DNA from: Spirochaetaceae bacterium
Lineage (GTDB): Bacteria; Spirochaetota; Spirochaetia; Treponematales; Breznakiellaceae
Reading direction: 5' to 3'
NCBI GenBank assembly: GCA_031283025.1
Contig: JAITCP010000080.1
Location: 1-7,589, forward strand
Length of the DNA stretch: 7,589 nt
Of the stretch, positions 1 to 5,620 are shown in pieces. Each line of letters opens with the position of its first letter. The first letter of the stretch is position 1. Position numbers and translations under genes: made by a program. The notes under the pieces were generated by a model. It was given only the letters and a program-made list of their open reading frames with translations. It did no database searches and was not told the DNA's origin.

Positions 1-1
1 C

Positions 2-784
2 CCCCAGCAGATGATGGGGGCGATGATCAAAGCCTACTGGGCCGGTAAAGCGGGACTCGATCCGGCCAAGGTGTATTCCGTGTCGGTCATGCCCTGTACC
101 GCCAAGAAGTGGGAAACCAAACGCAACGATGACATGAAAAGCGCCGGTTACGGTTACGATGTGGACATTACCATTACCACCCGTGAACTTGCCCGGATGA
201 TCAAGCAGGCGGGCATTGACATTATGGCCCTTCCCGAAGAAGAAGCGGACAACCCCATGGGGCCCTACACCGGCGCGGGCACGATCTTCGGCGTAACCGG
301 CGGGGTTATGGAAGCGGCAGTACGGTCGGCCTTTTTCCTGGTAACGAAAAAAGAACTGGGGGATGTAAACTTTACCCCCGTCCGGGGCATGGACGGAGTT
401 AAAGAAGCGGAAGTGGATTTCCAAAACGGGACAAAGATACGCATCGCCGTAGCGCACCAGATGGGGAACATTGCCGCCGTGCTGGATAAAATCCGGGCCG
501 CACGGGACGCGGGCAAGGAAACGCCCTACCATTTTGTGGAAGTCATGGCCTGCCGGGGCGGGTGCATAGGCGGAGGCGGCCAGCCCTACGGCTGTACCGA
601 TGAAATCCGCAAGCAGCGCACCGCCGGTATTTACAGTGATGACGAGAAATCCCAGTACCGCTGTTCGCATCAAAATCCCTTTATCAGCCAGGTGTACAAG
701 GAATTTCTTGGCGAGCCCAACGGCCACAAAGCCCACGAACTTTTACACACCAAATACACAGCGCGGGAATTGTATTTGAAGTAG
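2..784 (+). CDS. hydA: [FeFe] hydrogenase catalytic subunit, C-terminal part (5' truncated by window)
   Basis: This is the C-terminal part of an iron-only hydrogenase, which catalyses reversible proton reduction to H2 at the H-cluster. The reading frame is open to the window edge and begins PQQMMGA, a stretch that lies inside the H-domain of the family, so the true start is upstream. Counting the ATG at position 11 as residue 1, motif L2 is MPCTAKKWE with Cys29. Motif L3 is VMACRGGCIGGGGQP with Cys181 and Cys185. These are three of the four H-cluster cysteines; the fourth (motif L1, TSCCPxW) would lie before the window. TGGVMEAA at 96-103 is also typical. The tail with SHQNP and ELLHTKY is the usual end of the H-domain, and no extra domain follows. 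A Cys (218) sits next to SHQNP, a position I would expect to be non-Cys. Whether this is a bifurcating, NAD(P)-linked or ferredoxin-type enzyme cannot be told without the N-terminal domains. Confidence 0.95.
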   Translation, partial: PQQMMGAMIKAYWAGKAGLDPAKVYSVSVMPCTAKKWETKRNDDMKSAGYGYDVDITITTRELARMIKQAGIDIMALPEEEADNPMGPYTGAGTIFGVTGGVMEAAVRSAFFLVTKKELGDVNFTPVRGMDGVKEAEVDFQNGTKIRIAVAHQMGNIAAVLDKIRAARDAGKETPYHFVEVMACRGGCIGGGGQPYGCTDEIRKQRTAGIYSDDEKSQYRCSHQNPFISQVYKEFLGEPNGHKAHELLHTKYTARELYLK

Positions 785-819
785 GGGGATTGTGTTTAGC
801 GGAAATCCTAACTCTAAAA

Positions 820-854
820 GGAACTTCTAAAAACAGCCGGTTTTTAGAAGTTCC
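820..854. terminator. Perfect 14-bp hairpin between convergent genes, probable bidirectional terminator
   Basis: Arms GGAACTTCTAAAAA (820-833) and TTTTTAGAAGTTCC (841-854) are exactly complementary around the 7-nt loop CAGCCGG. On the plus strand the stem is followed by CTAATTTTTA, and on the minus strand directly by TTTTAGAG. It sits 35 bp after the hydrogenase stop and lies beyond the end of the convergent rsm22-like gene, so it could end transcription from both sides. The U-tracts are modest, so the terminator role is an inference. Confidence 0.6.
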
Positions 855-871
855 CTAATTTTTAAGGCGGT

Positions 872-901
872 CTGTCTATAATGTATCCACATTATAGACA
901 G
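872..901. repeat. Perfect 13-bp inverted repeat in convergent intergenic region
   Basis: Arms CTGTCTATAATGT (872-884) and ACATTATAGACAG (889-901) are exactly complementary around a 4-nt loop, ATCC. It lies 15 bp beyond the stop of the minus-strand rsm22-like gene. Neither side carries a clear U-tract, so it is not a classic intrinsic terminator. It may act as a 3'-end stabilising or processing hairpin, a protein-binding palindrome or a dispersed repeat. The structure is certain from the sequence; its role is not. Confidence 0.7.
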
Positions 902-916
902 GTTCCAATTAGCGCA

Positions 917-2200
917 TCAAAGTGAAATTACCAACGCGCCGCTTTTGGGATCACGCCGTTCATCCGCCGGAAAGGGCAGTTCCGGAAGCGTCCCTGAAAC
1001 AGCCGCCATAAGCTGCGCCTTGCTTCCTGTAACCAGAACCATCCCCTTCCGTGAACAGCCGTAACGGCCTGTACCGCCTTTTCCACCAGAGACGGGAAAC
1101 ACATCGGAAATGATCCTGATACTCAGCAAATTCGGCGCAGCGCTGCCGTCTGTCCGTGCTGAATCCGCCCCCTGTACCTGCCCAGCCGTTACCGGCCCGG
1201 CCAGCAAGAAACTGAGCGTCGCCCGCTCTTTGGGAATACCCGCCGCTATGGAAAGTTTGTGCAGCGCGGGAGGAGCGGCTTCCGTATCAAAAGCAAAGTG
1301 GCACCACTTTGCTTTTTTATTTTTTTGATGTTTTTGTTTTTCTCCGTGAAAGCCCGTGCTTACATTAGCGTGCATGGGGCAGGGTCCCGCATGGGGGCAT
1401 GGCGCGGCGGGCGGCCTCCCCCTTTCCAGAAGAGCGGCACGGAGGGCTGTTATAAATGCGCCGCCCTGGGGGTTCCCCGGTTCCATCGCAAGGATTGAGC
1501 CATTAGCGGCGCAGTGCCTTTCCAGAAGGTCGGCGGCTTTTTGGGCGATCCGTTCAAGGCGTCCGCCCGTGTATATTCCGGCGGAAACTTCGTTAAACAC
1601 GTTGATGGCCGAAACAAGTTTTGCCGGTTTACCCCGCAGAGGCTCCTCCATGGAAGCGTGAATGGCTTTGATTTTCCATGCGGTTTCCGCTCCGGAAGCA
1701 GCGCAAAGCGCCTTGAACAATTTATGTCCTGCATCAAGGGCTGCGGCGCTTTTATCGACACAGCGGAATTCCAGTTTTGTCCGGCGAAGTTCAGGAAAAG
1801 CGATCCACAGGGCGAGGGGCAAAGTAAGCGGGCCTGAACCCAGATCGGTAACGGCGTCCCCGTCAATAAACAACGGCAATGTATTCCGCCCGATGGAGCT
1901 TGCGGAAAAACCTGCGAGGCCGGTGGAAAGGCTGGTGGGACTGGCAGAAAAACCGGCGGAACTAGCGGAAGCCCCGGCAATGAGCGAAAAAAGCCGGCAA
2001 AGGCGGAATACGTTCCAGGGCAAAAAATACCGCAGGTAGGCGGAAAGCAGGTTGGGCCGGTTCAGGTAGCCGATGTCCCGCTCGCCCCGCTCGCAGGTAA
2101 GGAGCCGGGAAAGCTCCGCCACATCAAAAGGCAGCTTTGACCGGAAACGGCCCGGAATGGGAAAGGTCTCTTCTATTACGGAAAAAAAATTCGGCGTCAA
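917..2200 (-). CDS. Rsm22/METTL17-family protein (predicted SAM-binding, Fe-S, ribosome-associated)
   Basis: This 427-residue protein looks like the Rsm22 family, whose mitochondrial members act on small-subunit ribosome assembly; the bacterial role is poorly defined. The N-terminal part (about 13-72) has the family pattern, including LSAYLRYFLPWNV at 52-64. Residues 118-128 (TDLGSGPLTLP) resemble SAM-binding motif I. CPHAGPCPM (268-276), WCHF (299-302) and GCSRKG (381-386) supply Cys268, Cys274, Cys300 and Cys382, matching the cysteines thought to bind a 4Fe-4S cluster. Odd points are an Ala/Ser/Gly-rich stretch (about 75-104, AGFSAS twice), a Lys-rich insertion between Cys274 and Cys300 (about 277-298), and a loose segment at 341-357. 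The start is TTG: an in-frame stop (2228-2230) lies ten codons upstream and no ATG occurs before residue 184. GGGGAAG at 2212-2218 is a plausible ribosome site 11 nt away. It is transcribed divergently from purC and converges on the hydrogenase gene. Confidence 0.85.
   Translation of the reverse strand: MTPNFFSVIEETFPIPGRFRSKLPFDVAELSRLLTCERGERDIGYLNRPNLLSAYLRYFLPWNVFRLCRLFSLIAGASASSAGFSASPTSLSTGLAGFSASSIGRNTLPLFIDGDAVTDLGSGPLTLPLALWIAFPELRRTKLEFRCVDKSAAALDAGHKLFKALCAASGAETAWKIKAIHASMEEPLRGKPAKLVSAINVFNEVSAGIYTGGRLERIAQKAADLLERHCAANGSILAMEPGNPQGGAFITALRAALLERGRPPAAPCPHAGPCPMHANVSTGFHGEKQKHQKNKKAKWCHFAFDTEAAPPALHKLSIAAGIPKERATLSFLLAGPVTAGQVQGADSARTDGSAAPNLLSIRIISDVFPVSGGKGGTGRYGCSRKGMVLVTGSKAQLMAAVSGTLPELPFPADERRDPKSGALVISL
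1289..1328 (+). terminator. Terminator-like hairpin inside the rsm22-like gene, antisense orientation
   Basis: AAAAGCAAAGTG (1289-1300) pairs perfectly with CACTTTGCTTTT (1305-1316) around GCAC. On the plus strand it runs into TTATTTTTTTGATG, followed by more T-rich sequence to about 1343. This is the shape of a strong intrinsic terminator, but no plus-strand gene ends here. It is antisense to the codons for the Lys-rich stretch and the WCHF motif of the rsm22-like gene. It could stop antisense read-through from the hydrogenase side, or be a by-product of the coding sequence. Confidence 0.5.
1899..1978. repeat. Degenerate short repeats encoding AGFSAS
   Basis: CTTGCGGAAAAACCTGCG (1899-1916) and CTGGCAGAAAAACCGGCG (1941-1958) match at 15 of 18 positions. 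A further partial copy (CTAGCGGAAGCCCCGGC) lies at 1962-1978. On the minus strand they encode the Ala/Ser/Gly-rich stretch of the rsm22-like protein, with AGFSAS occurring twice. This looks like slippage or duplication in a linker. Confidence 0.5.
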
Positions 2201-2223
2201 ATTTTTATACGCTTCCCCATGCT

Positions 2224-2235
2224 CATACTAGTATG
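2224..2235. promoter_or_regulatory. 12-bp palindrome over the -10 box, possible operator
   Basis: CATACTAGTATG is a perfect palindrome in the divergent rsm22-like/purC region and covers the predicted minus-strand -10 box. Its position would suit a dimeric regulator, but no regulator is identified. A self-complementary site of this length around a -10-like sequence can also arise by chance. Confidence 0.3.
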
Positions 2236-2253
2236 GGAAAGAAGGGGTGTCAA
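2225..2253 (-). promoter_or_regulatory. Predicted promoter of the rsm22-like gene
   Basis: Reading the minus strand, a consensus -35 box TTGACA (2248-2253) is followed after exactly 17 bp by TAGTAT (2225-2230), a 4-of-6 match to the -10 consensus. A start about 7 nt further would fall near 2218, only about 18-20 nt before the TTG start codon. This supports the TTG start, although it leaves the GGGGAAG ribosome site at the very 5' end of the message. Confidence 0.5.
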
Positions 2254-2262
2254 TTCGGGTAA

Positions 2263-2291
2263 TAGGCAAAAAGGCCGGAAAGTCGTATACT
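2263..2291 (+). promoter_or_regulatory. Candidate promoter of the purCFMN operon
   Basis: TATACT (2286-2291, 5 of 6 to the -10 consensus) lies 17 bp after TAGGCA (2263-2268, 4 of 6 to TTGACA). If used, transcription would start at or next to the purC ATG at 2299, giving a leaderless or nearly leaderless message. That would fit the lack of a well-spaced Shine-Dalgarno sequence. No purine riboswitch fits in the 98-bp gap. This is a weak prediction. Confidence 0.3.
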
Positions 2292-2298
2292 TGTGTCC

Positions 2299-3009
2299 AT
2301 GGAAAAGAAACAACAGCTTTATGAAGGCAAGGCTAAAAAAGTATTCGCCACCGATAATCCCGATTTTCTCATTGTGGATTATAAGGACGATGCAACAGCT
2401 TTCAACGGTGAAAAGAAAGGGACTATCCAGGGCAAAGGGGTTATTAACAACCGCGTTACCAACCATTTAATGAAACTTCTTGAATCAAAGGGCATACCAA
2501 CCCACTTTGTAGAGGAGCTTTCGGAACGGGAAACGCTGGTAAAAAAAGTAACGATTATACCGCTGGAAGTCATCGTGCGCAACATAGCGGCGGGTTCGCT
2601 CTCAAAACGGCTCGGTCTTGCGGAAGGAACAAAGCTGGCATCTACCGTGCTTGAATACTCCTACAAAGATGACGCGCTGGGCGATCCGATGATAAACGAT
2701 TATCATATCGCAGCATTAAATCTGGCGGCTCCCTCAGAGCTTGAAAAAATCGCAAAGTACTCTTTTGAAATTAACCGCATACTTACCGAATACCTAAAAG
2801 CGGCGGGGGTGGAACTGATCGACTTTAAGCTGGAATTTGGCCGCGCAAAAGACGGAACAATACTGCTTGCCGATGAAATTTCCCCGGACACCTGCCGTTT
2901 CTGGGACAGCAAAACCGGCGAAAAGCTGGACAAGGACCGTTTCCGCCGCGACATGGGGGGAGTGGAGGACGCTTACAAGGAAATCCTGAAGCGCCTGTTG
3001 GGAGCGTAG
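2299..3009 (+). CDS. purC: Phosphoribosylaminoimidazole-succinocarboxamide synthase
   Basis: SAICAR synthetase joins CAIR and L-aspartate using ATP, step 8 of IMP synthesis in the cytoplasm. The 236-residue product has the usual length of bacterial PurC. The N-terminus LYEGKAKKVF (7-16) is the ATP-binding start of the fold. IPLEVIVRNIAAGS (87-100) and LIDFKLEFGR (173-182) match the two family signatures, and DEISPDTCRFWD (192-203) is the conserved acidic/substrate region. I chose the ATG at 2299, giving MEKKQQLYEG. A GTG at 2293 would add only two residues. Neither has a convincing ribosome site at normal distance (GGAAAG lies about 18 nt before the ATG). It is the first gene of a plus-strand purine operon, 3 bp ahead of purF, and is divergent from the rsm22-like gene. 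Confidence 0.96.
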   Translation: MEKKQQLYEGKAKKVFATDNPDFLIVDYKDDATAFNGEKKGTIQGKGVINNRVTNHLMKLLESKGIPTHFVEELSERETLVKKVTIIPLEVIVRNIAAGSLSKRLGLAEGTKLASTVLEYSYKDDALGDPMINDYHIAALNLAAPSELEKIAKYSFEINRILTEYLKAAGVELIDFKLEFGRAKDGTILLADEISPDTCRFWDSKTGEKLDKDRFRRDMGGVEDAYKEILKRLLGA

Positions 3010-3012
3010 GAG

Positions 3013-4443
3013 ATGCCCGGCAGCCTGCACGAAGAATGCGGGGTTTTTGGCATTTATTCAAATACGCCCGGCTCCAATGTTGCCGCACAAACCTATTTTG
3101 CGCTTTACGCCCTGCAGCACCGCGGGCAGGAAAGCTGCGGCATAGCCGTGTGCAATGAAGGCGTTATACAGTACCACAGCGACATAGGCCTGGTTCCTGA
3201 AGTATTCTCCAAAGAAGCGCTGGAAAAGCTGGAGCCGGGAAATATGGCGGTGGGCCATGTGCGTTATTCCACCATGGGGCACAAAAGCCGCGCCAACGCG
3301 CAGCCTCTCGTGGTACGGCACATCAAGGGCGCTATGGCGCTTGCCCACAACGGCAGCCTGACCAACGCGGCGGATCTGCGTGAAAAACTGGAAATGGACG
3401 GGGCGATTTTTCATTCAACCAACGACACGGAAATCATCCTGCATATCATTACCAAAACAAGAATTCGCACAACTTCTATAGAAGCCGCCGTGGAAGAAGC
3501 CATGAACGAAATCGAAGGGGCGTACTCGCTTGTCATTATGTCTCCCAGTAAGCTCATTGCGGCGCGCGACCCCCACGGTTTCCGCCCGCTGTGCATGGGT
3601 TCCCTTGACGGCGACATCGTGTTCGCCTCCGAAAGCTGCGCGCTGGACAGCATAGGCGCCGTGTTTGTACGGGAGGTAGAGCCGGGAGAAATCGTCGTGG
3701 TTGACAAAGACGGCACGCACAGCATCAAGACACATTGCGGCGGCAGCGGCAATATGTGCGTGTTCGAATTTATTTATTTTGCGCGGCCCGATTCCGTAAT
3801 AGCCGGAGCGAGCGTTCACATTGCCCGCCTGCGCGCAGGGTCCTTCCTGGCCCTTGAACATCCCGTCCAGGCCGATGTTGTTATCGGCGTGCCGGATTCC
3901 GGCCTGGATGCGGCCCTTGGTTTTTCGCGGCAGTCAGGTATTCCCTACGGCGTCGGGTTTATCAAAAACCGGTACATAGGGCGCACGTTTATCCAGCCTT
4001 CACAGGAAGAGCGCGACCGTTCCGTGCGGATAAAGCTTAACACTATAGAGGCCACCATCAAAAACAAGCGCGTTGTTCTTATAGACGATTCCATTGTCCG
4101 CGGCACTACTACAGGGAGGATCGTGCGTCTTGTACGTGAAGCCGGAGCAAAGGAAGTTCATGTGCGTATTTCATCGCCGCCGTTTGTTAATCCATGTTAC
4201 TTTGGTACGGATATAAGCAGCCGCGATTATCTTATCGCCTGCCGGATGAATGTAAACGAAATCCGCTATCATATTCAGGCAGACACTCTGGGCTATCTTT
4301 CCACGGACAACGTTACCAAACTTGCGGAAGGGGCTAAATGCGGTTTTTGCGACGGCTGCTTTACCGGCAAGTACCCGGTGCCCGAACCTGCGTCCGTTCC
4401 AAAAAACAGATTCGAGCACAAGATCGGCGAAATTGCCGATTAG
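3013..4443 (+). CDS. purF: Amidophosphoribosyltransferase (glutamine PRPP amidotransferase), Fe-S type
   Basis: PurF makes 5-phosphoribosylamine from PRPP and glutamine, the first committed step of purine synthesis. The 476-residue protein has an N-terminal glutamine amidotransferase domain. Its nucleophile is Cys9 in EECGVFGIY, after a short leader (MPGSLHEE) that is presumably removed. QHRGQES (35-41), GHVRYSTMG (81-89) and AHNGSLTN (111-118) are glutaminase motifs. The C-terminal phosphoribosyltransferase domain carries the PRPP loop VVLIDDSIVRGTT (354-366). Cys249, Cys395, Cys446 and Cys449 (CDGCFTGKYP) correspond to the four 4Fe-4S ligands of the Bacillus subtilis type, so this should be the oxygen-sensitive, leader-processed class rather than the E. 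coli type. A further Cys443 precedes them. The gene begins 3 bp after the purC stop with GGAG 8 nt before the ATG, so the two are probably coupled. Confidence 0.97.
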   Translation: MPGSLHEECGVFGIYSNTPGSNVAAQTYFALYALQHRGQESCGIAVCNEGVIQYHSDIGLVPEVFSKEALEKLEPGNMAVGHVRYSTMGHKSRANAQPLVVRHIKGAMALAHNGSLTNAADLREKLEMDGAIFHSTNDTEIILHIITKTRIRTTSIEAAVEEAMNEIEGAYSLVIMSPSKLIAARDPHGFRPLCMGSLDGDIVFASESCALDSIGAVFVREVEPGEIVVVDKDGTHSIKTHCGGSGNMCVFEFIYFARPDSVIAGASVHIARLRAGSFLALEHPVQADVVIGVPDSGLDAALGFSRQSGIPYGVGFIKNRYIGRTFIQPSQEERDRSVRIKLNTIEATIKNKRVVLIDDSIVRGTTTGRIVRLVREAGAKEVHVRISSPPFVNPCYFGTDISSRDYLIACRMNVNEIRYHIQADTLGYLSTDNVTKLAEGAKCGFCDGCFTGKYPVPEPASVPKNRFEHKIGEIAD

Positions 4444-4444
4444 G

Positions 4445-4476
4445 AAATCTGTAAAAACTTCAGTTTTTACAGATTT
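4445..4476. repeat. Perfect 14-bp hairpin directly after purF
   Basis: AAATCTGTAAAAAC (4445-4458) pairs exactly with GTTTTTACAGATTT (4463-4476) around the loop TTCA, starting 1 bp after the purF stop codon. No U-tract follows, so it is unlikely to be a simple terminator. The central part (AAAAAC, short loop, GTTTTT) resembles the hairpin at 820-854. It may stabilise an upstream mRNA end, cause partial termination, or belong to a dispersed palindromic repeat. Confidence 0.65.
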
Positions 4477-4489
4477 ACAGATGAAAAAC

Positions 4490-4522
4490 GCACGTTTCGC
4501 AGCCCAAAGGGCGAGAAACTGC
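4490..4522. repeat. Second, imperfect hairpin in the purF-purM gap
   Basis: An imperfect stem forms from GCA/TGC (4490-4492 with 4520-4522), GTTTC/GAAAC (4494-4498 with 4515-4519) and GCCC/GGGC (4502-4505 with 4509-4512). It has a one-base bulge, a small internal loop and an AAA apical loop. It ends 18 nt before the chosen purM start. With the preceding perfect hairpin it fills most of the gap, so folding could affect purM expression. Confidence 0.5.
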
Positions 4523-4540
4523 AAAAAGACGGAATTAATT

Positions 4541-5620
4541 ATGAACAACAATCACACGAACAACAGCCGCAGCGAAAGTTACAAGGCAGCCGGGGTAGAC
4601 GTTATTTCCGGCTACCGGGCTGTGGAACTTATCGGAAAGCACGTGGAACGCACTGCCGTGCCCGGCGTTATTGAAGGCATTGGCGGCTTTGGAGGACTCT
4701 TCGCCCTTCCCAAAACAGGCGGTGAGCCGGTTCTGGTTTCCGGCACTGACGGCGTTGGAACCAAACTTAAAATAGCGTTTCTTATGAACAAGCATAATAC
4801 TGTGGGGATCGACTGCGTTGCGATGTGCGTAAACGACATTATCTGCGCGGGGGCAAAGCCGTTGTTCTTCCTTGATTATCTGGCCCTTGGCAAAAATATT
4901 CCTGAAAAAGTAGAACAGATAGTAGCGGGCGTTGCGGACGGCTGCGTCATGGCGGGCTGCGCCCTTGTTGGCGGCGAGACCGCAGAAATGCCCGGCTTTT
5001 ACCCGGAGGACGAGTATGACCTTGCGGGGTTTTCCGTAGGCATTGCGGAAAAGTCCAAAATACCCGATAAAAACAAAGTACAAAAGGGCGATGCGATTAT
5101 CGGCCTTGCTTCTTCCGGCGTACACTCCAACGGCTTTTCTCTCACCCGCAAGGTTTTCGGTATAGGCGCAGAAGCTAACACAAACGCGGGCAACAGCGGC
5201 CAAGTGCTTGATCGTCACGTTCCCGAATTTGGAAAAACTTTGGGGGAAGAACTTTTGATCCCAACCAGAATCTATGTCAAAGCGGTACTTGAACTGTTTG
5301 ACAAAGTCCCCGTCCGCTCGGTGTGCCACATAACCGGCGGCGGCTTTTATGAAAACCTTCCCCGCGCCTTTGGTGAAAATGCCGGAGCCGTTATACAAAA
5401 AAGCGCCATTGAGATACCGCCGGTGTTCAGCCTTATAGCCAAAACGGGCAATATTCCTGAACGGGATATGTTTAACACCTACAACATGGGTATTGGCATG
5501 TGCGTAATTGTCCCGCCGGAAAATGCAGATGCGGCCATTAACATCCTGCGTTCATGCGGTGAAAAGGCCGCCGTTATCGGGGAGATACAATCCGGCATTT
5601 CCGGGGTGATCATAGAATGA
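4541..5620 (+). CDS. purM: Phosphoribosylformylglycinamidine cyclo-ligase (AIR synthetase)
   Basis: PurM uses ATP to close FGAM into aminoimidazole ribotide, step 5 of the pathway. The 359-residue product is close to the usual length. Characteristic stretches are YKAAGVDV (14-21), GIGGFGGLFALP (46-57), SGTDGVGTKLK (67-77), GIDCVAMCVNDI (89-100), LFFLDYLALGK (108-118), VGGETAEMPGFY (143-154), SSGVHSNGFSL (191-201), ITGGGFYENLPR (264-275) and FNTYNMGIGM (311-320). The frame stays open upstream into purF. I chose the ATG at 4541 because it gives a normal PurM N-terminus with a short Asn-rich lead, and GGA lies 7 nt upstream. An in-frame ATG at 4481 would add 20 residues encoded across the second hairpin, with no ribosome site before it. 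The stop overlaps the purN start. Confidence 0.96.
   Translation: MNNNHTNNSRSESYKAAGVDVISGYRAVELIGKHVERTAVPGVIEGIGGFGGLFALPKTGGEPVLVSGTDGVGTKLKIAFLMNKHNTVGIDCVAMCVNDIICAGAKPLFFLDYLALGKNIPEKVEQIVAGVADGCVMAGCALVGGETAEMPGFYPEDEYDLAGFSVGIAEKSKIPDKNKVQKGDAIIGLASSGVHSNGFSLTRKVFGIGAEANTNAGNSGQVLDRHVPEFGKTLGEELLIPTRIYVKAVLELFDKVPVRSVCHITGGGFYENLPRAFGENAGAVIQKSAIEIPPVFSLIAKTGNIPERDMFNTYNMGIGMCVIVPPENADAAINILRSCGEKAAVIGEIQSGISGVIIE

Noticed and set aside
1110..1328. A plus-strand frame ending near the antisense terminator-like hairpin, which would give that hairpin a gene
   Set aside because: It is the reverse of the rsm22-like coding sequence, with no visible ribosome site or family features.
1450..1980. 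A 176-codon minus-strand frame inside the rsm22-like gene
   Set aside because: It is a shifted-frame, Pro-rich product lacking motifs, while the 427-residue frame keeps the family motifs throughout.
2201..2298. Possible purine riboswitch before purC
   Set aside because: The gap is too short and shows no conserved junction or paired stems of that class.
2197..2466. An 89-codon minus-strand frame ending MSMGKRIKI that overlaps the start of the rsm22-like gene, which could be an upstream coupled ORF
   Set aside because: Most of it is antisense to purC, and the predicted promoter starts transcription inside its last codons, so it is unlikely to be translated.
4535..5398. A 287-codon minus-strand open frame antisense to purM
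   Set aside because: It is a shadow of purM with no recognisable motif, no ribosome site and composition dictated by the opposite strand.
4322..5620. A 432-codon open frame that begins inside purF and runs to the end of purM, suggesting a long PurM overlapping PurF
   Set aside because: The first part reads purF and the hairpin region in another frame and has no PurM similarity; PurM homology begins only after the ATG at 4541.
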